A stretch of 56,124 bases of DNA from an uncultured Oscillospiraceae bacterium (GTDB lineage Bacteria > Bacillota > Clostridia > Oscillospirales > Oscillospiraceae), in contig CATLHC010000006.1 in NCBI GenBank assembly GCA_949948775.1, forward strand, positions 1-56,124, written 5' to 3'. This document shows, piece after piece, positions 33,593 through 42,546 of the stretch. Under the pieces are notes generated by a model that saw only the letters and a program-made list of their open reading frames with translations, ran no database searches and was not told the origin of the DNA. Each line of letters begins with the position of its first letter. The first letter of the stretch is position 1. The translations under genes were made by a program, and so were the position numbers.

Positions 33593-36322
33593 ATGGAACA
33601 GATCGTACATCACGACATTGTTGTACCTCGATCCGTCGAGGTGATTTCTGCTGCTATCAAAGGCCAAGAGGCAGAAGTATACATCGTCCAAAACATTTAT
33701 GGAAAACTGATGATTTATTTAAAAAACCAGAATTTTGAACTTTTGGATACTATCTCAGAGAGATTATCTGCCGAAATCGGGGCATGGTTCCAGGGCTGTG
33801 ATTTTTATGAAGCAAATATTTTCATTAAAAGCGAGATTGACAAACGAAAGAGAAGAGCGGAGCCAATTTCGGAGCATATTTGGCTGTTTGAAAAATTCCT
33901 GACAAACCTATACTGGGAGGATCGTCAAGAAACTCATTATAATCAAGACAGGACGTGCAAATTAGTAAGCTTCTATTCGTTTAAAGGCGGGGTCGGCAGA
34001 ACAACCTCCATGCTCATGACCGCGATTTCATTGGCCCGCCGTGGGAAACACGTCATGCTGATCGACTTTGACCTGGAGGCCCCTGGAATTTCCGGGTTGT
34101 TCCCGCAGGAGTATTTACCTAAATATGGACTGCTGGATTTTCTGATTGAATGCAATACGCTTCAAAGTGCAGAATGCGAGTTTTCAATTGACGAATATAT
34201 TTATCCAGTGGGTGAGCTCTGCCAGGCTACGGGTGTAGGGGGGGATATTCATGTTATGCCGGCCTATGGCAGCGCCTTAAAAAACCGCCCTGAATTATAT
34301 CGCAAAGCCCTAATGCGGTTTGATTTGGACGTACCTGCGTATTCCCAAAAAACGACGCCAGTTGATTTGCTTCTCTCAAAACTGAATGTTTTTGTTGCTC
34401 CAGACGTTATTTTTATAGACACCCGATCTGGGATTCATCAAATAGGAGGTATTACTTTAGCCCGGTATTCCGATTTGGCGTTGTTGTTCTTTTATGGCAG
34501 CCAGCAAAACGTAGACGGGATGAGAATGGTGCTTCCGCATATGAAAAAAGCGGGCGTCCCTTTTCTTTTGATCAATGCTAAGGTTCCATCAAATGATGAA
34601 GTTGCAAAAATTGAGGAAAATATTTACATGGAAGGAGCGTATGAGACGCTTTGCACCTGTGATTCGGAGTACAGCGAAGGAAAAGTGCCCATTGATGATG
34701 AAACCGCAGAGCATTTCCCAATCAAGATCTCATATAATCCGGCGGCGGAGGTGCTGCAAAATACAAATCAGCTTATCCAAGCATTTGAGGAACAAAGCAG
34801 TGAGTATTATCATTTGGGCGATATCATTTTAGATGCCATTTCTCCCAGTATCGAGCCCGGCCACGAGGCCGCTACCCCCGTAGAATTGCAGAGATCGATC
34901 ATTCAAGCATTCTCAAATATTATGGGAGACCTGGAAACGGCTGCGGCAGAGGATGAGTTCTCCTCACTGGCAGAGCTTCAAAACAAATTCTACCCGCTGC
35001 AGGCATTTTCTTTCATCTTTGACCCCAAGAAATTTTTGATTCAAGGGCAAAAAGGCGTTGGAAAAACAGCACTGTTCAGTGCATTGCGGCACAAAGAATA
35101 CGCTGTATCGCTGGCAGGATATTTGGGCGTCGACACAGCCCAATATGAGCGGATGGATTGGCTGGTCGGCACTTCAAATGAAACCGCATATAGCGAGTTC
35201 GCACCGCTTTTAAAGGAGAAGGAAAGGATTCGTGCTTTTTGGTATTTTGAGATTGTTCGTGTGCTCGTAGAGTCTGATCCGTCGTTGAAAGAAATGCTGC
35301 CCCAATGGGCTCTTGCGTCGATCAATACTTCTTTAAATACGAGTATGATTAAAACTCTTGATGCCAATACGGCGTTTCAGCTGAGCGAGATATTGAAACG
35401 GATTGACAAAAAGTATTGCTCAGATAAAAAATATGTCACTATTATTTACGACGCGTTGGATCGTATCGTTTCGACAACCAGCAGAGGGAGATTCCTCAGC
35501 GAGCTGGTTGACATTTGGTATAAAAATATGAGCAGCCTTCCCAGAATCCGATGCAAGATATTCCTGCGCGAGGATATTTTCGACCGTGAAATTGATGTGG
35601 CTGATAAGGTAAAGCTGCGCAACTATTCTTCCTCCATAAAATGGGAATACGATCAATTATTTGCTATGGTGTGGAAACGAGTGCTCGGTCAGAATAAAGA
35701 AATAAGAGACTGGTATTTTAAATCTGCCGGGTATTCTGCGGTAGAAGCTTCAGATTGGGAGAGCCAAACAGGGTTAGGCTATATTCCAAAAGCGGATGCG
35801 CAGATCAATAAAAATCTGCTGACCATAATCATTGGAGCTAAAATGGGGAGCGGTAATAAAGCGGCAACTTACAATTGGTTTCAAAACCGTCTCGCCGATA
35901 CGAAGGGCGTTATTGTCCCGCGCAGTATGATTGATATTTTTTCGAAAGCGGCATCAGCAGAAGAAGCTTTGAGGCAACGAAGCACGTTAACCACGAAAAG
36001 TATCATACGCCCCAGATGTTTTGAAGACACTTTGGGCGAAGTCTCTGACAAGCGAGTTGCCGACTTAAAGGAAGAATTTATAGAGTATCGAGATTTCTTT
36101 GAAAAACTCAAAAATACAGTACAGCGTTCTCCAGTCAATGAAGAATCGCTAACAAAAGCGATTGAACAATCCGGGATGGAAAATCCAGTGGATGAAATCC
36201 ATAAGCTGATAAATATTGGGGTGCTCAAAAAATATCAGCGCAGGATAAGCGATCCTGTCCGCTACCACTTCCCCGATATCTATTTGCACGGATTAGGTTT
36301 GCAGCGGTCAGGAATGCGTTAA
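33593..36322 (+). CDS. KGGVGR-variant ParA-like ATPase fused to a second P-loop NTPase
   Basis: 909 residues. An N-terminal region (1-120) of unknown fold is followed by a MinD/ParA-type domain with deviant Walker A FKGGVGRTTSM (130-140) and Walker A'-like LIDFDLEAPGIS (157-168). A second P-loop GQKGVGKT (485-492) with Walker B VTIIYDALDRI near 620 and a helical C-terminus follow, STAND/AAA-like. No membrane helix is seen. GAGGAGG precedes the ATG. Together with the HEPN gene it forms a two-gene unit next to Wadjet; the function is not established. Confidence 0.8.
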   Translation: MEQIVHHDIVVPRSVEVISAAIKGQEAEVYIVQNIYGKLMIYLKNQNFELLDTISERLSAEIGAWFQGCDFYEANIFIKSEIDKRKRRAEPISEHIWLFEKFLTNLYWEDRQETHYNQDRTCKLVSFYSFKGGVGRTTSMLMTAISLARRGKHVMLIDFDLEAPGISGLFPQEYLPKYGLLDFLIECNTLQSAECEFSIDEYIYPVGELCQATGVGGDIHVMPAYGSALKNRPELYRKALMRFDLDVPAYSQKTTPVDLLLSKLNVFVAPDVIFIDTRSGIHQIGGITLARYSDLALLFFYGSQQNVDGMRMVLPHMKKAGVPFLLINAKVPSNDEVAKIEENIYMEGAYETLCTCDSEYSEGKVPIDDETAEHFPIKISYNPAAEVLQNTNQLIQAFEEQSSEYYHLGDIILDAISPSIEPGHEAATPVELQRSIIQAFSNIMGDLETAAAEDEFSSLAELQNKFYPLQAFSFIFDPKKFLIQGQKGVGKTALFSALRHKEYAVSLAGYLGVDTAQYERMDWLVGTSNETAYSEFAPLLKEKERIRAFWYFEIVRVLVESDPSLKEMLPQWALASINTSLNTSMIKTLDANTAFQLSEILKRIDKKYCSDKKYVTIIYDALDRIVSTTSRGRFLSELVDIWYKNMSSLPRIRCKIFLREDIFDREIDVADKVKLRNYSSSIKWEYDQLFAMVWKRVLGQNKEIRDWYFKSAGYSAVEASDWESQTGLGYIPKADAQINKNLLTIIIGAKMGSGNKAATYNWFQNRLADTKGVIVPRSMIDIFSKAASAEEALRQRSTLTTKSIIRPRCFEDTLGEVSDKRVADLKEEFIEYRDFFEKLKNTVQRSPVNEESLTKAIEQSGMENPVDEIHKLINIGVLKKYQRRISDPVRYHFPDIYLHGLGLQRSGMR

Positions 36323-36356
36323 TTGTCTCACAATATCACAAGCAATATATAAAACT

Positions 36357-36395
36357 ATGAAAGCAGCAGATGTGTATGGCATCTGCTGCTTTCAT
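36357..36395 (+). terminator. hairpin after the HEPN-ATPase pair
   Basis: ATGAAAGCAGCAGATG pairs perfectly with CATCTGCTGCTTTCAT (16-bp stem, 7-base loop). The remaining bases to 36570 show no gene. Confidence 0.7.
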
Positions 36396-36586
36396 ATCCG
36401 CCAGAGTCTGCACGTAAATTTGTAAGAACCTCACAAATGATGCCCGCGTCCCACACGCCAGAATGCTCACCATTCCGACGCACTTTTTAAAATATTGGCG
36501 CAGGTATTTCAAATAAATCCTTGCGGTTCGACTGTTCCTGCGGTATCATAGCAGTGAGCAGTTACGCCTTTGAGGAGGTGTAACAA

Positions 36587-38125
36587 ATCCTTTGCGCGAT
36601 TTATACACGACTGAGTAAGGAGGACGAAGACAAGCACCAGCCCGAATCCGAGAGTATCCAGAATCAGAAATCTCTGCTGGCCCACTACGCCATCGAACAT
36701 GGCTGGGACATCTACTCGATTTTCTGCGACGAGGATTTTTCCGGCGTAGACAGCGACCGCCCGGGCTTCAACCGCATGATTGAGGCCGCCAGGCAGAAAA
36801 AGTTCCAAATCGTCCTGTGCAAATCCCAGTCCCGGTTCACCCGTGATATGGAGCTGGTGGAAAAGTATATCCACGGCCTGTTCCCCATCTGGGGCATCCG
36901 CTTCATTGCCGTCGCGGACAACGCCGACACCGAAGTGAAGGGTAACAAGAAAGCCCGGCAGATCAACGGACTGGTGAACGAGTGGTACTTGGAGGACCTA
37001 TCCGAGAACGTCCGCATGGTGTTCGACCTAAAGAGGCGGGAGGGCAAATACATCGGCGGCTTCCCTATCTACGGCTACCAAAAAGACCCGGCGGACAAAA
37101 ACCATATCATCCCGGACCCGGAGGCCGCCGAGGTGGTGCGCCAGATTTACCAATGGTCCCTGGAAGGGCACGGACGGCAGAACATCGCCTATCTGCTGAA
37201 TCAGCAGGGCGTACCCAATCCCACTCGCTACAAGGCAGAACGGGGCTGGACCTGTAACCACCCGATGAAGAATGACTTCGGCCTGTGGAACAAGGTGACG
37301 GTAGGACGCATCCTTACCAACGAGATGTACACCGGGGTGATGATCCAGGGCCGCAGAAAAAAAGTGAGCTACAAATCCAAGGTCATCATCGACACCCCGG
37401 AGGATCAGTGGTACAGGGTGGAGGGCACACACGAGGCCATCATCGACCGGGCTACCTTCGACGCCGTCCAGCGGGGCCTGCGCCTGCGCATCAAGACGGA
37501 CGGCTCCGGGGAGGCCCATCTGCTGTCCGGGCTGGTGAAGTGCGCCGACTGCGGCTCCACCATGAGCAAGTGCTCCAACGGCAAGCAAAGCTATCTGCGA
37601 TGCAAGCTGTACGCCGACAGTGGAAAGCAAAAGCTGTGCACCCGCCATTCCGTCCGGCTGGATCAGCTCATTGACCTGGTATCCGACCGCGTCCGCTACT
37701 ACGTCCAGACCTATTACGAGCTGGATTCCAGCGACCTCCAGCCCCAGAAGGATACCCGCCGGGAAGCGTTGGAACAGGAACAGAAATGCCTGACCGCTCA
37801 ACTGGAGAAGCGCAGTCAAGCCCTCAAAACGCTGTACTTAGACAAGGTGGCAGGGATTATCAGCGAGGGTCAGTTCGTCGAGTTAAATGAGAGCTTTCTC
37901 AATGAAAAAAGCCGCCTGGAGCGGCGGCTGGCGCACATTGAGGAAGAGCTGGCCCAGCGGGAGGATACGCAGCAGCAGACCGATCTGATGGAGCGGGCCC
38001 GGGAGCTGCTTAAGCTGGAAACTGTCCCCCGTGAACTGGTGGTGGGCCTGATTGACCGCATCGAAATCGGAGAGAAGCAGTCGAACACAGGCCAACAGAA
38101 CGTGTCCATCACTTGGAAGTTTTAA
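36587..38125 (+). CDS. large serine recombinase with non-canonical start
   Basis: 512 codons. This is the probable integrase/excisionase of the element. The catalytic motif is Y-T-R-L-S (residues 6-10, Ser10) with SIQNQ after it. A recombinase domain (GFPIYGYQ, GVPNPTRYKAERGW, ILTNEMYTGVMIQGRRKKVS), a zinc ribbon (CADCGSTM ... YLRCK) and a C-terminal coiled coil follow. GGAGG (36574-36578) is placed 8 bases before codon ATC at 36587, and an in-frame TAA at 36581 excludes an upstream start. The first ATG (36776) would lose the catalytic Ser. An ATG-to-ATC change or a rare ATC start is likely. Confidence 0.85.
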   Translation: MLCAIYTRLSKEDEDKHQPESESIQNQKSLLAHYAIEHGWDIYSIFCDEDFSGVDSDRPGFNRMIEAARQKKFQIVLCKSQSRFTRDMELVEKYIHGLFPIWGIRFIAVADNADTEVKGNKKARQINGLVNEWYLEDLSENVRMVFDLKRREGKYIGGFPIYGYQKDPADKNHIIPDPEAAEVVRQIYQWSLEGHGRQNIAYLLNQQGVPNPTRYKAERGWTCNHPMKNDFGLWNKVTVGRILTNEMYTGVMIQGRRKKVSYKSKVIIDTPEDQWYRVEGTHEAIIDRATFDAVQRGLRLRIKTDGSGEAHLLSGLVKCADCGSTMSKCSNGKQSYLRCKLYADSGKQKLCTRHSVRLDQLIDLVSDRVRYYVQTYYELDSSDLQPQKDTRREALEQEQKCLTAQLEKRSQALKTLYLDKVAGIISEGQFVELNESFLNEKSRLERRLAHIEEELAQREDTQQQTDLMERARELLKLETVPRELVVGLIDRIEIGEKQSNTGQQNVSITWKF

Positions 38126-38173
38126 CATAACCCCAACGCGAAACGCAGTTTTGCGATTAAAAGTTTCTTTTTG

Positions 38174-38201
38174 GTACTTTTTCTTTTCAAAGAAAAAGTA
38201 C
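38174..38201. repeat. intergenic palindrome (family copy 3)
   Basis: Arms GTACTTTTTCTTT (38174-38186) and AAAGAAAAAGTAC (38189-38201). On the minus strand it is followed by CAAAAAGAAACTTTTAA, the same tail as copies 1 and 2. It lies between the recombinase and the right junction. Confidence 0.6.
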
Positions 38202-38221
38202 GGCCCTTGACCTTCGTGTAC

Positions 38222-38512
38222 TTACGATGCAGCGCCCTGGGGAGCGGTGCCGTCCACCAGCGCCGCTCCCAGCTGGGGCAGAATCAGTGCGTCCAGCGAG
38301 TCCGGATCTCCGGAGCACAGCACCTGCTCCGTCTCCAGCCCCGCCGCCTGGGCATGGCGCTCCACACGGCGCATCAGCGTGGATTTGCCACTGCCCGGCC
38401 CGCCTTTGACAATATACAGTGCCCGCATCCGAATCGGATCGGACAGCTGATGATACAGAGAGTAAAAACCCGTGGGCGTATTTCCGCCCAAAAAGTACTG
38501 TATGCTGGGCAT
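38222..38512 (-). pseudogene. N-terminal part of the split P-loop ATPase
   Basis: ATG 38512 follows GGAGGAGG by 7 bases and the product begins MPSIQYFLGGNTPTGFYSLY. The P-loop GGPGSGKST spans 37-45. Codons 1-91 are host sequence up to the TGGGG core; from there the frame enters the element and ends after five codons (QGAAS) at 38222. The encoded 96-residue product keeps Walker A but lacks the rest of the fold. Excision of the element would restore a 359-residue protein with the fragment at 19085-19889. Confidence 0.85.
38238..38242. other. attachment-site core, right junction
   Basis: TGGGG joins element sequence (left, ...GCAGCGCCC) to host ATPase sequence (right, AGCGGTGCC). It is a direct repeat of 19890-19894. 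Confidence 0.75.
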
Positions 38513-38700
38513 CCGAAAGCCTCCTCCAAGTTTCGGCGGCGTCCACAGACATTTCGCGGCTCCGCCGTTCATTGCAATTCAATCTATGTGCGGCGGACGG
38601 AAATGGTGCGAAAGCAGGCCAGATCCATCTGCTCCAACCCTATTTTTATCCGCCCGTCCCATATGCGGCTGGGACCAGCCAAAAATAGCGCCTGTCCCCC

Positions 38701-38729
38701 TTGTGGTAAGACCGAAAATAGGATAAAAT
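38701..38729 (+). promoter_or_regulatory. promoter of the GH3 gene
   Basis: -35 TTGTGG (38701-38706), 17-base spacer, -10 TAAAAT (38724-38729). 38513-38700, upstream of the split ATPase gene, shows no other gene. Confidence 0.5.
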
Positions 38730-38760
38730 AGAAACAATTATGTTGACGGAGGTTCCAGCC

Positions 38761-40026
38761 GTGTACACAGGAAAACGAAACGATCCCTTTTACCGCCCCG
38801 GATGGCTGCTGCCGGCCATCGCAGCTCTGGCTGTGGTTCTGCTGGCGGCAGGCGTATTTGCGGCCCTGGCACTCAGGCAGTCCTCAGCCCAGCCGCCTCA
38901 ACCCAGCCAGACCATTCCCTCTCTGATCCCCCAGGCTCCCAGCCAGGTGCCCTCCGCCCAGCCCACCCCCGCGCCCACGCCTACGCCGACCCCCGGCCCG
39001 GCGGAGCAGCTGCTGGCGGAGATGACCCTGCATGAGAAGGTGTGCCAGCTCTTCATTGTCCAGCCCGGCGACCTGACCCCGGGTGAGCTGACGGCAGCGG
39101 GGACGGCCGCTCAGTGGGCGCTGGAGGAATATCCGGTGGGCGGGCTGCTGTTTGACGCCAGCAATCTGGTGAGCCTCTCCCAGACCCATACCATGTTGTC
39201 CAACCTGCAGAGTTTTTCAAAGATCCCCCTCATCCTCACCTGCGACGAGGAGGGAGGCCGGGTCAACCGGCTCATGCACACCATCGGCACCACCTACATC
39301 GGTCCCATGCTGGACTACAAGGACCAGGGCGCGGAGACCGCCGCCGCGAACGCCAAGACCATCGCCACAGACATGCGCTTCTGCGGCTTCAATATGGACC
39401 TGGCTCCGGTGGCGGACGTGTGGTCCAACCCCGACAACACCGTCATCGGCGACCGGGCCTACAGCGACGACTTCGAGCAGGCCGCCCAGCTGGTGAGCGC
39501 CGCCGTGGGCGGCTTTCATGAGGGCGGGGTGGCCTGCACCCTCAAGCACTTCCCCGGCCACGGAGACACCTCCGCCGACAGCCACTACGGCTCGGTGTAC
39601 GTCTACAAAACGCTGAATAAGCTGCGGGATGCAGAGTTTCTGCCATTCCAGGCGGGCATCGACGCCGGGGCGGACGCGGTGATGATGGGTCATCTCATCC
39701 TGCCCGAGATTGACGACCAGCCCGCGCTGATGTCCCACAAGATCGTGACGGAAATTCTACGGGAGGATCTGAACTTTCACGGCGTAGTCATCACCGACAG
39801 CCTGAAAATGCAGGCCATGACCGACCACTACGGCAGCGGTGAAATTGCCGTAAGTGCCGTCCAGGCCGGGGTGGACCTGCTGCTGTCCCCCCAGAATCTG
39901 GACCAGGCCGTCACCGCACTGACCCAGGCGGTGGAAAACGGCGCCATCTCCCAGGAGCGGCTGGATGAGAGCGTCCTGCGGGTGCTGCGGCTGAAAATGG
40001 AACGGGGCATCATTCCCGCTGAATGA
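38761..40026 (+). CDS. membrane-anchored GH3 beta-N-acetylhexosaminidase-like enzyme
   Basis: 421 residues. An N-terminal membrane anchor (WLLPAIAALAVVLLAAGVFA) and a Pro/Thr/Gln-rich spacer precede a GH3 domain. Family motifs are TCDEEGGRVNRL, KHFPGHGDT (the His/Asp dyad of NagZ-type enzymes) and VVITDSLKMQAM with the nucleophile Asp. It probably trims cell-wall glycans outside the membrane. GTG 38761 is preferred because GGAGG lies 8 bases upstream; an ATG at 38740 lacks a clear site. Confidence 0.9.
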   Translation: MYTGKRNDPFYRPGWLLPAIAALAVVLLAAGVFAALALRQSSAQPPQPSQTIPSLIPQAPSQVPSAQPTPAPTPTPTPGPAEQLLAEMTLHEKVCQLFIVQPGDLTPGELTAAGTAAQWALEEYPVGGLLFDASNLVSLSQTHTMLSNLQSFSKIPLILTCDEEGGRVNRLMHTIGTTYIGPMLDYKDQGAETAAANAKTIATDMRFCGFNMDLAPVADVWSNPDNTVIGDRAYSDDFEQAAQLVSAAVGGFHEGGVACTLKHFPGHGDTSADSHYGSVYVYKTLNKLRDAEFLPFQAGIDAGADAVMMGHLILPEIDDQPALMSHKIVTEILREDLNFHGVVITDSLKMQAMTDHYGSGEIAVSAVQAGVDLLLSPQNLDQAVTALTQAVENGAISQERLDESVLRVLRLKMERGIIPAE

Positions 40027-40033
40027 CAAAACA

Positions 40034-40062
40034 CGGCCCGGAGGGAAATCCCCTCCGGGCCG
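40034..40062. terminator. hairpin between the GH3 gene and spoIIE
   Basis: CGGCCCGGAGGG and CCCTCCGGGCCG form a perfect 12-bp stem with a 5-base loop, located between convergent genes. No long T tract follows. Confidence 0.6.
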
Positions 40063-40066
40063 CGCC

Positions 40067-42385
40067 TCATGTCCTCACATCCAGCTTGATGGCGATCACC
40101 GTGCGGTCGTCCCCGCTGCCGGAGCGCAGGTCGCTCTCCTTCAGCACCTGGGCCGCCAGGGCCTGGGGGGACAGGCCGTCGAACTCCGCCAGCAGCTTGC
40201 GCAGCCAGCGGTCGTCCTTTCCTGTGGTCACCCCGTCGCTGACCAGCAGCACACAGTCCCCCGCGTCCAAGGTCAGCGGAAAGGCGTCCGGCGTGGACAG
40301 CTCCCCCGCCGCCACCCCTGCCGGGAGGGACTCGCCGCACAGCCGCTCCACCGCGCCGCCGCGGCGCAGGTAGGTGGGCGCCGCCCCCAGCTTGTACACC
40401 GCGCTGGTGCCGCTGAACAGGTCGATCTGAAGCAGGTCCACCGTGGTGAAGCCCCCTTCCTCCTCACCCCGGAGGGCCAGGGCCTCCCCCACGGTGGTCA
40501 GGGCCTCCTCGGGGGCCAGGCCCGCCCGCAGGAATTTTTCCAGCAGGCGCAGGGCGTTTTCGCTGTCCTCCCGGGCCTCCGAGCCGCTGCCCATGCCGTC
40601 GCACAGCAGGAAGTTCAGCTTGCCCGCGTCGTCCTTGAACCACACCCCCGCGTCGCCGCTGACGGGCTGGCCCTCCCGGTCCGCGCCCGCCACGCCGGCG
40701 ATGGCCATCAAGGGCTCCTTTTGAGCGAGATGGGCGTGTCCCCGCTGGCTGTCCGCGTCCCGCAGGGGACAGCCCAAAATAGCGGACAGCCGCCCGATCT
40801 CGCCCTCACGGCTCAGTTGCTCCGCGCCGGGGCCCTCCACCTCCAATTGCAGGTGGCCGTACTGGTCGGAGTACACCGTACACTTACCCTCCAGACCCAG
40901 GGCGGCCAAGCGCTGCTTCACCAGCCGCTGGCGGCGCACATCCACCGCAGGCTCCTGGGCCAGCTCCGCCGCCGTCCGATCCAGCACTGCGGCCATGTGC
41001 CCGTACTGGGCGCACACCGCCGCGCGGCTCTCCCGCACCCGGCTGTCGTAGCGCCTGCGGCTCAAAAGGGCGGACAGCTCCCCGTTGGCGGCAACCAAAA
41101 ACGTCTCAAACCGAATGCACCGGCTGGAGAAGTGGGGCGGGAAGTCCTCCAGCGCCCCGGCCCCCCGGTCCAGCATGGGGGTCAGCGCGTCGGCCAGGGC
41201 GGTCTTGGTCACCTGGTACTCCCGCTGCCAGCAGCGCTCCTTCTGCTTGCACTTGACGCATACCCGGTCCGCGGCGCGGTCGAAGATGCGGGCGGCGTCG
41301 CCGTCGTTGGGCGCTGCGGGGACTTGGAACGCCGCGCGCAGCCCCCCGGACACCGCCCGGAACGCCTCGGCGGTCTGCTTGAGGCGGTCAGCGGCAAACT
41401 TCCGCGCGTGGAGGCTCTCCTCCTCCGGCTCCTCCTGGCGGATCAGGGCGGACAGCCGCCGGAGAAGCTTGTCCGGCAGCAGCAGGAACACCGCCGTCCC
41501 CGCCGCCAGCTCCCAGGCCAGGGCCTTTCCCGGACCCAGGTCCCAGGTCCACAAAATGGCGGCCGCCCCGCTGAGGGCGTAGCCCGCCGCGCACATCAGG
41601 CGGCTCTGCTTCACAAAAATCCCCGCCACCAGCCCCGGCAGGGCGTAGGCCAGGGTATAATAAGTGGGCAGTCCGGCGGAAAAGCCCATGGCCATCCCCG
41701 CCGCCACCCCGGCGGCGGCGCCCATACCCACGCCCCCTTTCCAGGCGGCGATGAGCACAATGGGCACGCACAGCACCCGTCCCAAGGACCAGTCTCCCGC
41801 CACCGTCACCCGGGTCAGGGTCATCATCAGCGTGGCGGCCAGGGTGATGGCCCCCGCCATCTGCCGCACCGAGATCTCCCCGCCGGGGCGGCGCTTCTCC
41901 CACAGGTCAAAGGCTTCGCGGTACAGGCACACGGTTCCGGCAGTGAGCGCCACCTCCGTCACGAACCCCACCACGGACCCGCGGCCCCATCCGGCGGCGG
42001 ACTGGTAGACGAATCCCACCATGCCGTTGAGGGCGGCGCACACGGCGGGCATGAACCAGGGCCGGTGATAGATCTCAAACTCCCCCATGGCCAGGGCCAC
42101 GGCGTACACCATCATGGAGGCTGCGATGTACCGCAGACCCTCCAGCACGCCCCGGAAAGACAGGTAGCCCAGCGCCGCCCCCAGCAGCGCCGCCAGGCCC
42201 TCCAACCCCGGCTTGCACACCCCCACCAGGGCCAGGGCGAACAGGGAGTGCCCTCCCATCAGCTCCGCCCCCGCCAGCACCGCCGAGAGCAGAAAGCGCA
42301 CCGCGCAGTCGCTCAGCCGCATCACCATGGGCAGGTCCATCTGCCGCCCCCGTTTTTCCCGCCTGGTCCCCTCATTTGCCGTCAT
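40067..42385 (-). CDS. spoIIE: stage II sporulation protein E phosphatase
   Basis: 772 residues. SpoIIE dephosphorylates SpoIIAA to activate sigma-F in the forespore. The first 330 residues hold about ten hydrophobic segments; a Cys cluster (VCVKCKQKERCW) follows; the C-terminal PP2C domain has LLCDGMGSG, LLVSDGVTTG and GSGDDRTVIAI. ATG 42385 follows GGAGGG by 6 bases. A TATAAT on the minus strand at 42444-42449 has no good -35, as expected of a Spo0A-dependent promoter, but no clear 0A box was found. Confidence 0.94.
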   Translation of the reverse strand: MTANEGTRREKRGRQMDLPMVMRLSDCAVRFLLSAVLAGAELMGGHSLFALALVGVCKPGLEGLAALLGAALGYLSFRGVLEGLRYIAASMMVYAVALAMGEFEIYHRPWFMPAVCAALNGMVGFVYQSAAGWGRGSVVGFVTEVALTAGTVCLYREAFDLWEKRRPGGEISVRQMAGAITLAATLMMTLTRVTVAGDWSLGRVLCVPIVLIAAWKGGVGMGAAAGVAAGMAMGFSAGLPTYYTLAYALPGLVAGIFVKQSRLMCAAGYALSGAAAILWTWDLGPGKALAWELAAGTAVFLLLPDKLLRRLSALIRQEEPEEESLHARKFAADRLKQTAEAFRAVSGGLRAAFQVPAAPNDGDAARIFDRAADRVCVKCKQKERCWQREYQVTKTALADALTPMLDRGAGALEDFPPHFSSRCIRFETFLVAANGELSALLSRRRYDSRVRESRAAVCAQYGHMAAVLDRTAAELAQEPAVDVRRQRLVKQRLAALGLEGKCTVYSDQYGHLQLEVEGPGAEQLSREGEIGRLSAILGCPLRDADSQRGHAHLAQKEPLMAIAGVAGADREGQPVSGDAGVWFKDDAGKLNFLLCDGMGSGSEAREDSENALRLLEKFLRAGLAPEEALTTVGEALALRGEEEGGFTTVDLLQIDLFSGTSAVYKLGAAPTYLRRGGAVERLCGESLPAGVAAGELSTPDAFPLTLDAGDCVLLVSDGVTTGKDDRWLRKLLAEFDGLSPQALAAQVLKESDLRSGSGDDRTVIAIKLDVRT

Positions 42386-42484
42386 GGTCATCCCTCCGTG
42401 GAGAAATCCTAAGTATAAAGTCCCATATTATGGTAACTTCATTATTATAGGACAGGCCTCTCAAAAACCCGGTCGGAAGCTGTC

Positions 42485-42513
42485 TTGCCTTTTCAGACGG
42501 AATTTGGTATGAT
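42485..42513 (+). promoter_or_regulatory. promoter of dusB
   Basis: -35 TTGCCT (42485-42490), 17-base spacer, -10 TATGAT (42508-42513). Confidence 0.55.
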
Positions 42514-42546
42514 AAAGGATACATTTGCGAATCAGGAGAATATTCC

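Larger units (their letters stand above)
19890..38242. mobile_element. 18,348-bp integrative element carrying defence genes
   Basis: The element lies between two TGGGG repeats (19890-19894 and 38238-38242) and interrupts one ATPase reading frame. A large serine recombinase sits at the right end, facing the junction. Cargo from left to right: unknown 144-aa protein, DUF6870, broken nucleotidyltransferase, CCA-adding enzyme, Uma2 nuclease, small ORFs, type II Wadjet (minus strand), HEPN plus KGGVGR ATPase, recombinase. No conjugation or replication genes are seen, so it is best called an integrative island. The HEPN-ATPase module is clearly AT-richer than its neighbours, so the cargo is mosaic. 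Confidence 0.88.

Noticed and set aside
36776..38125. ATG 36776 as the recombinase start
   Set aside because: The frame upstream to 36587 encodes the conserved catalytic motif, so this ATG is internal and would give an inactive protein.
42392..42480. Spo0A boxes upstream of spoIIE
   Set aside because: The best site (TGTCCTA near the minus-strand TATAAT) matches only 5 of 7 positions, too weak to report.
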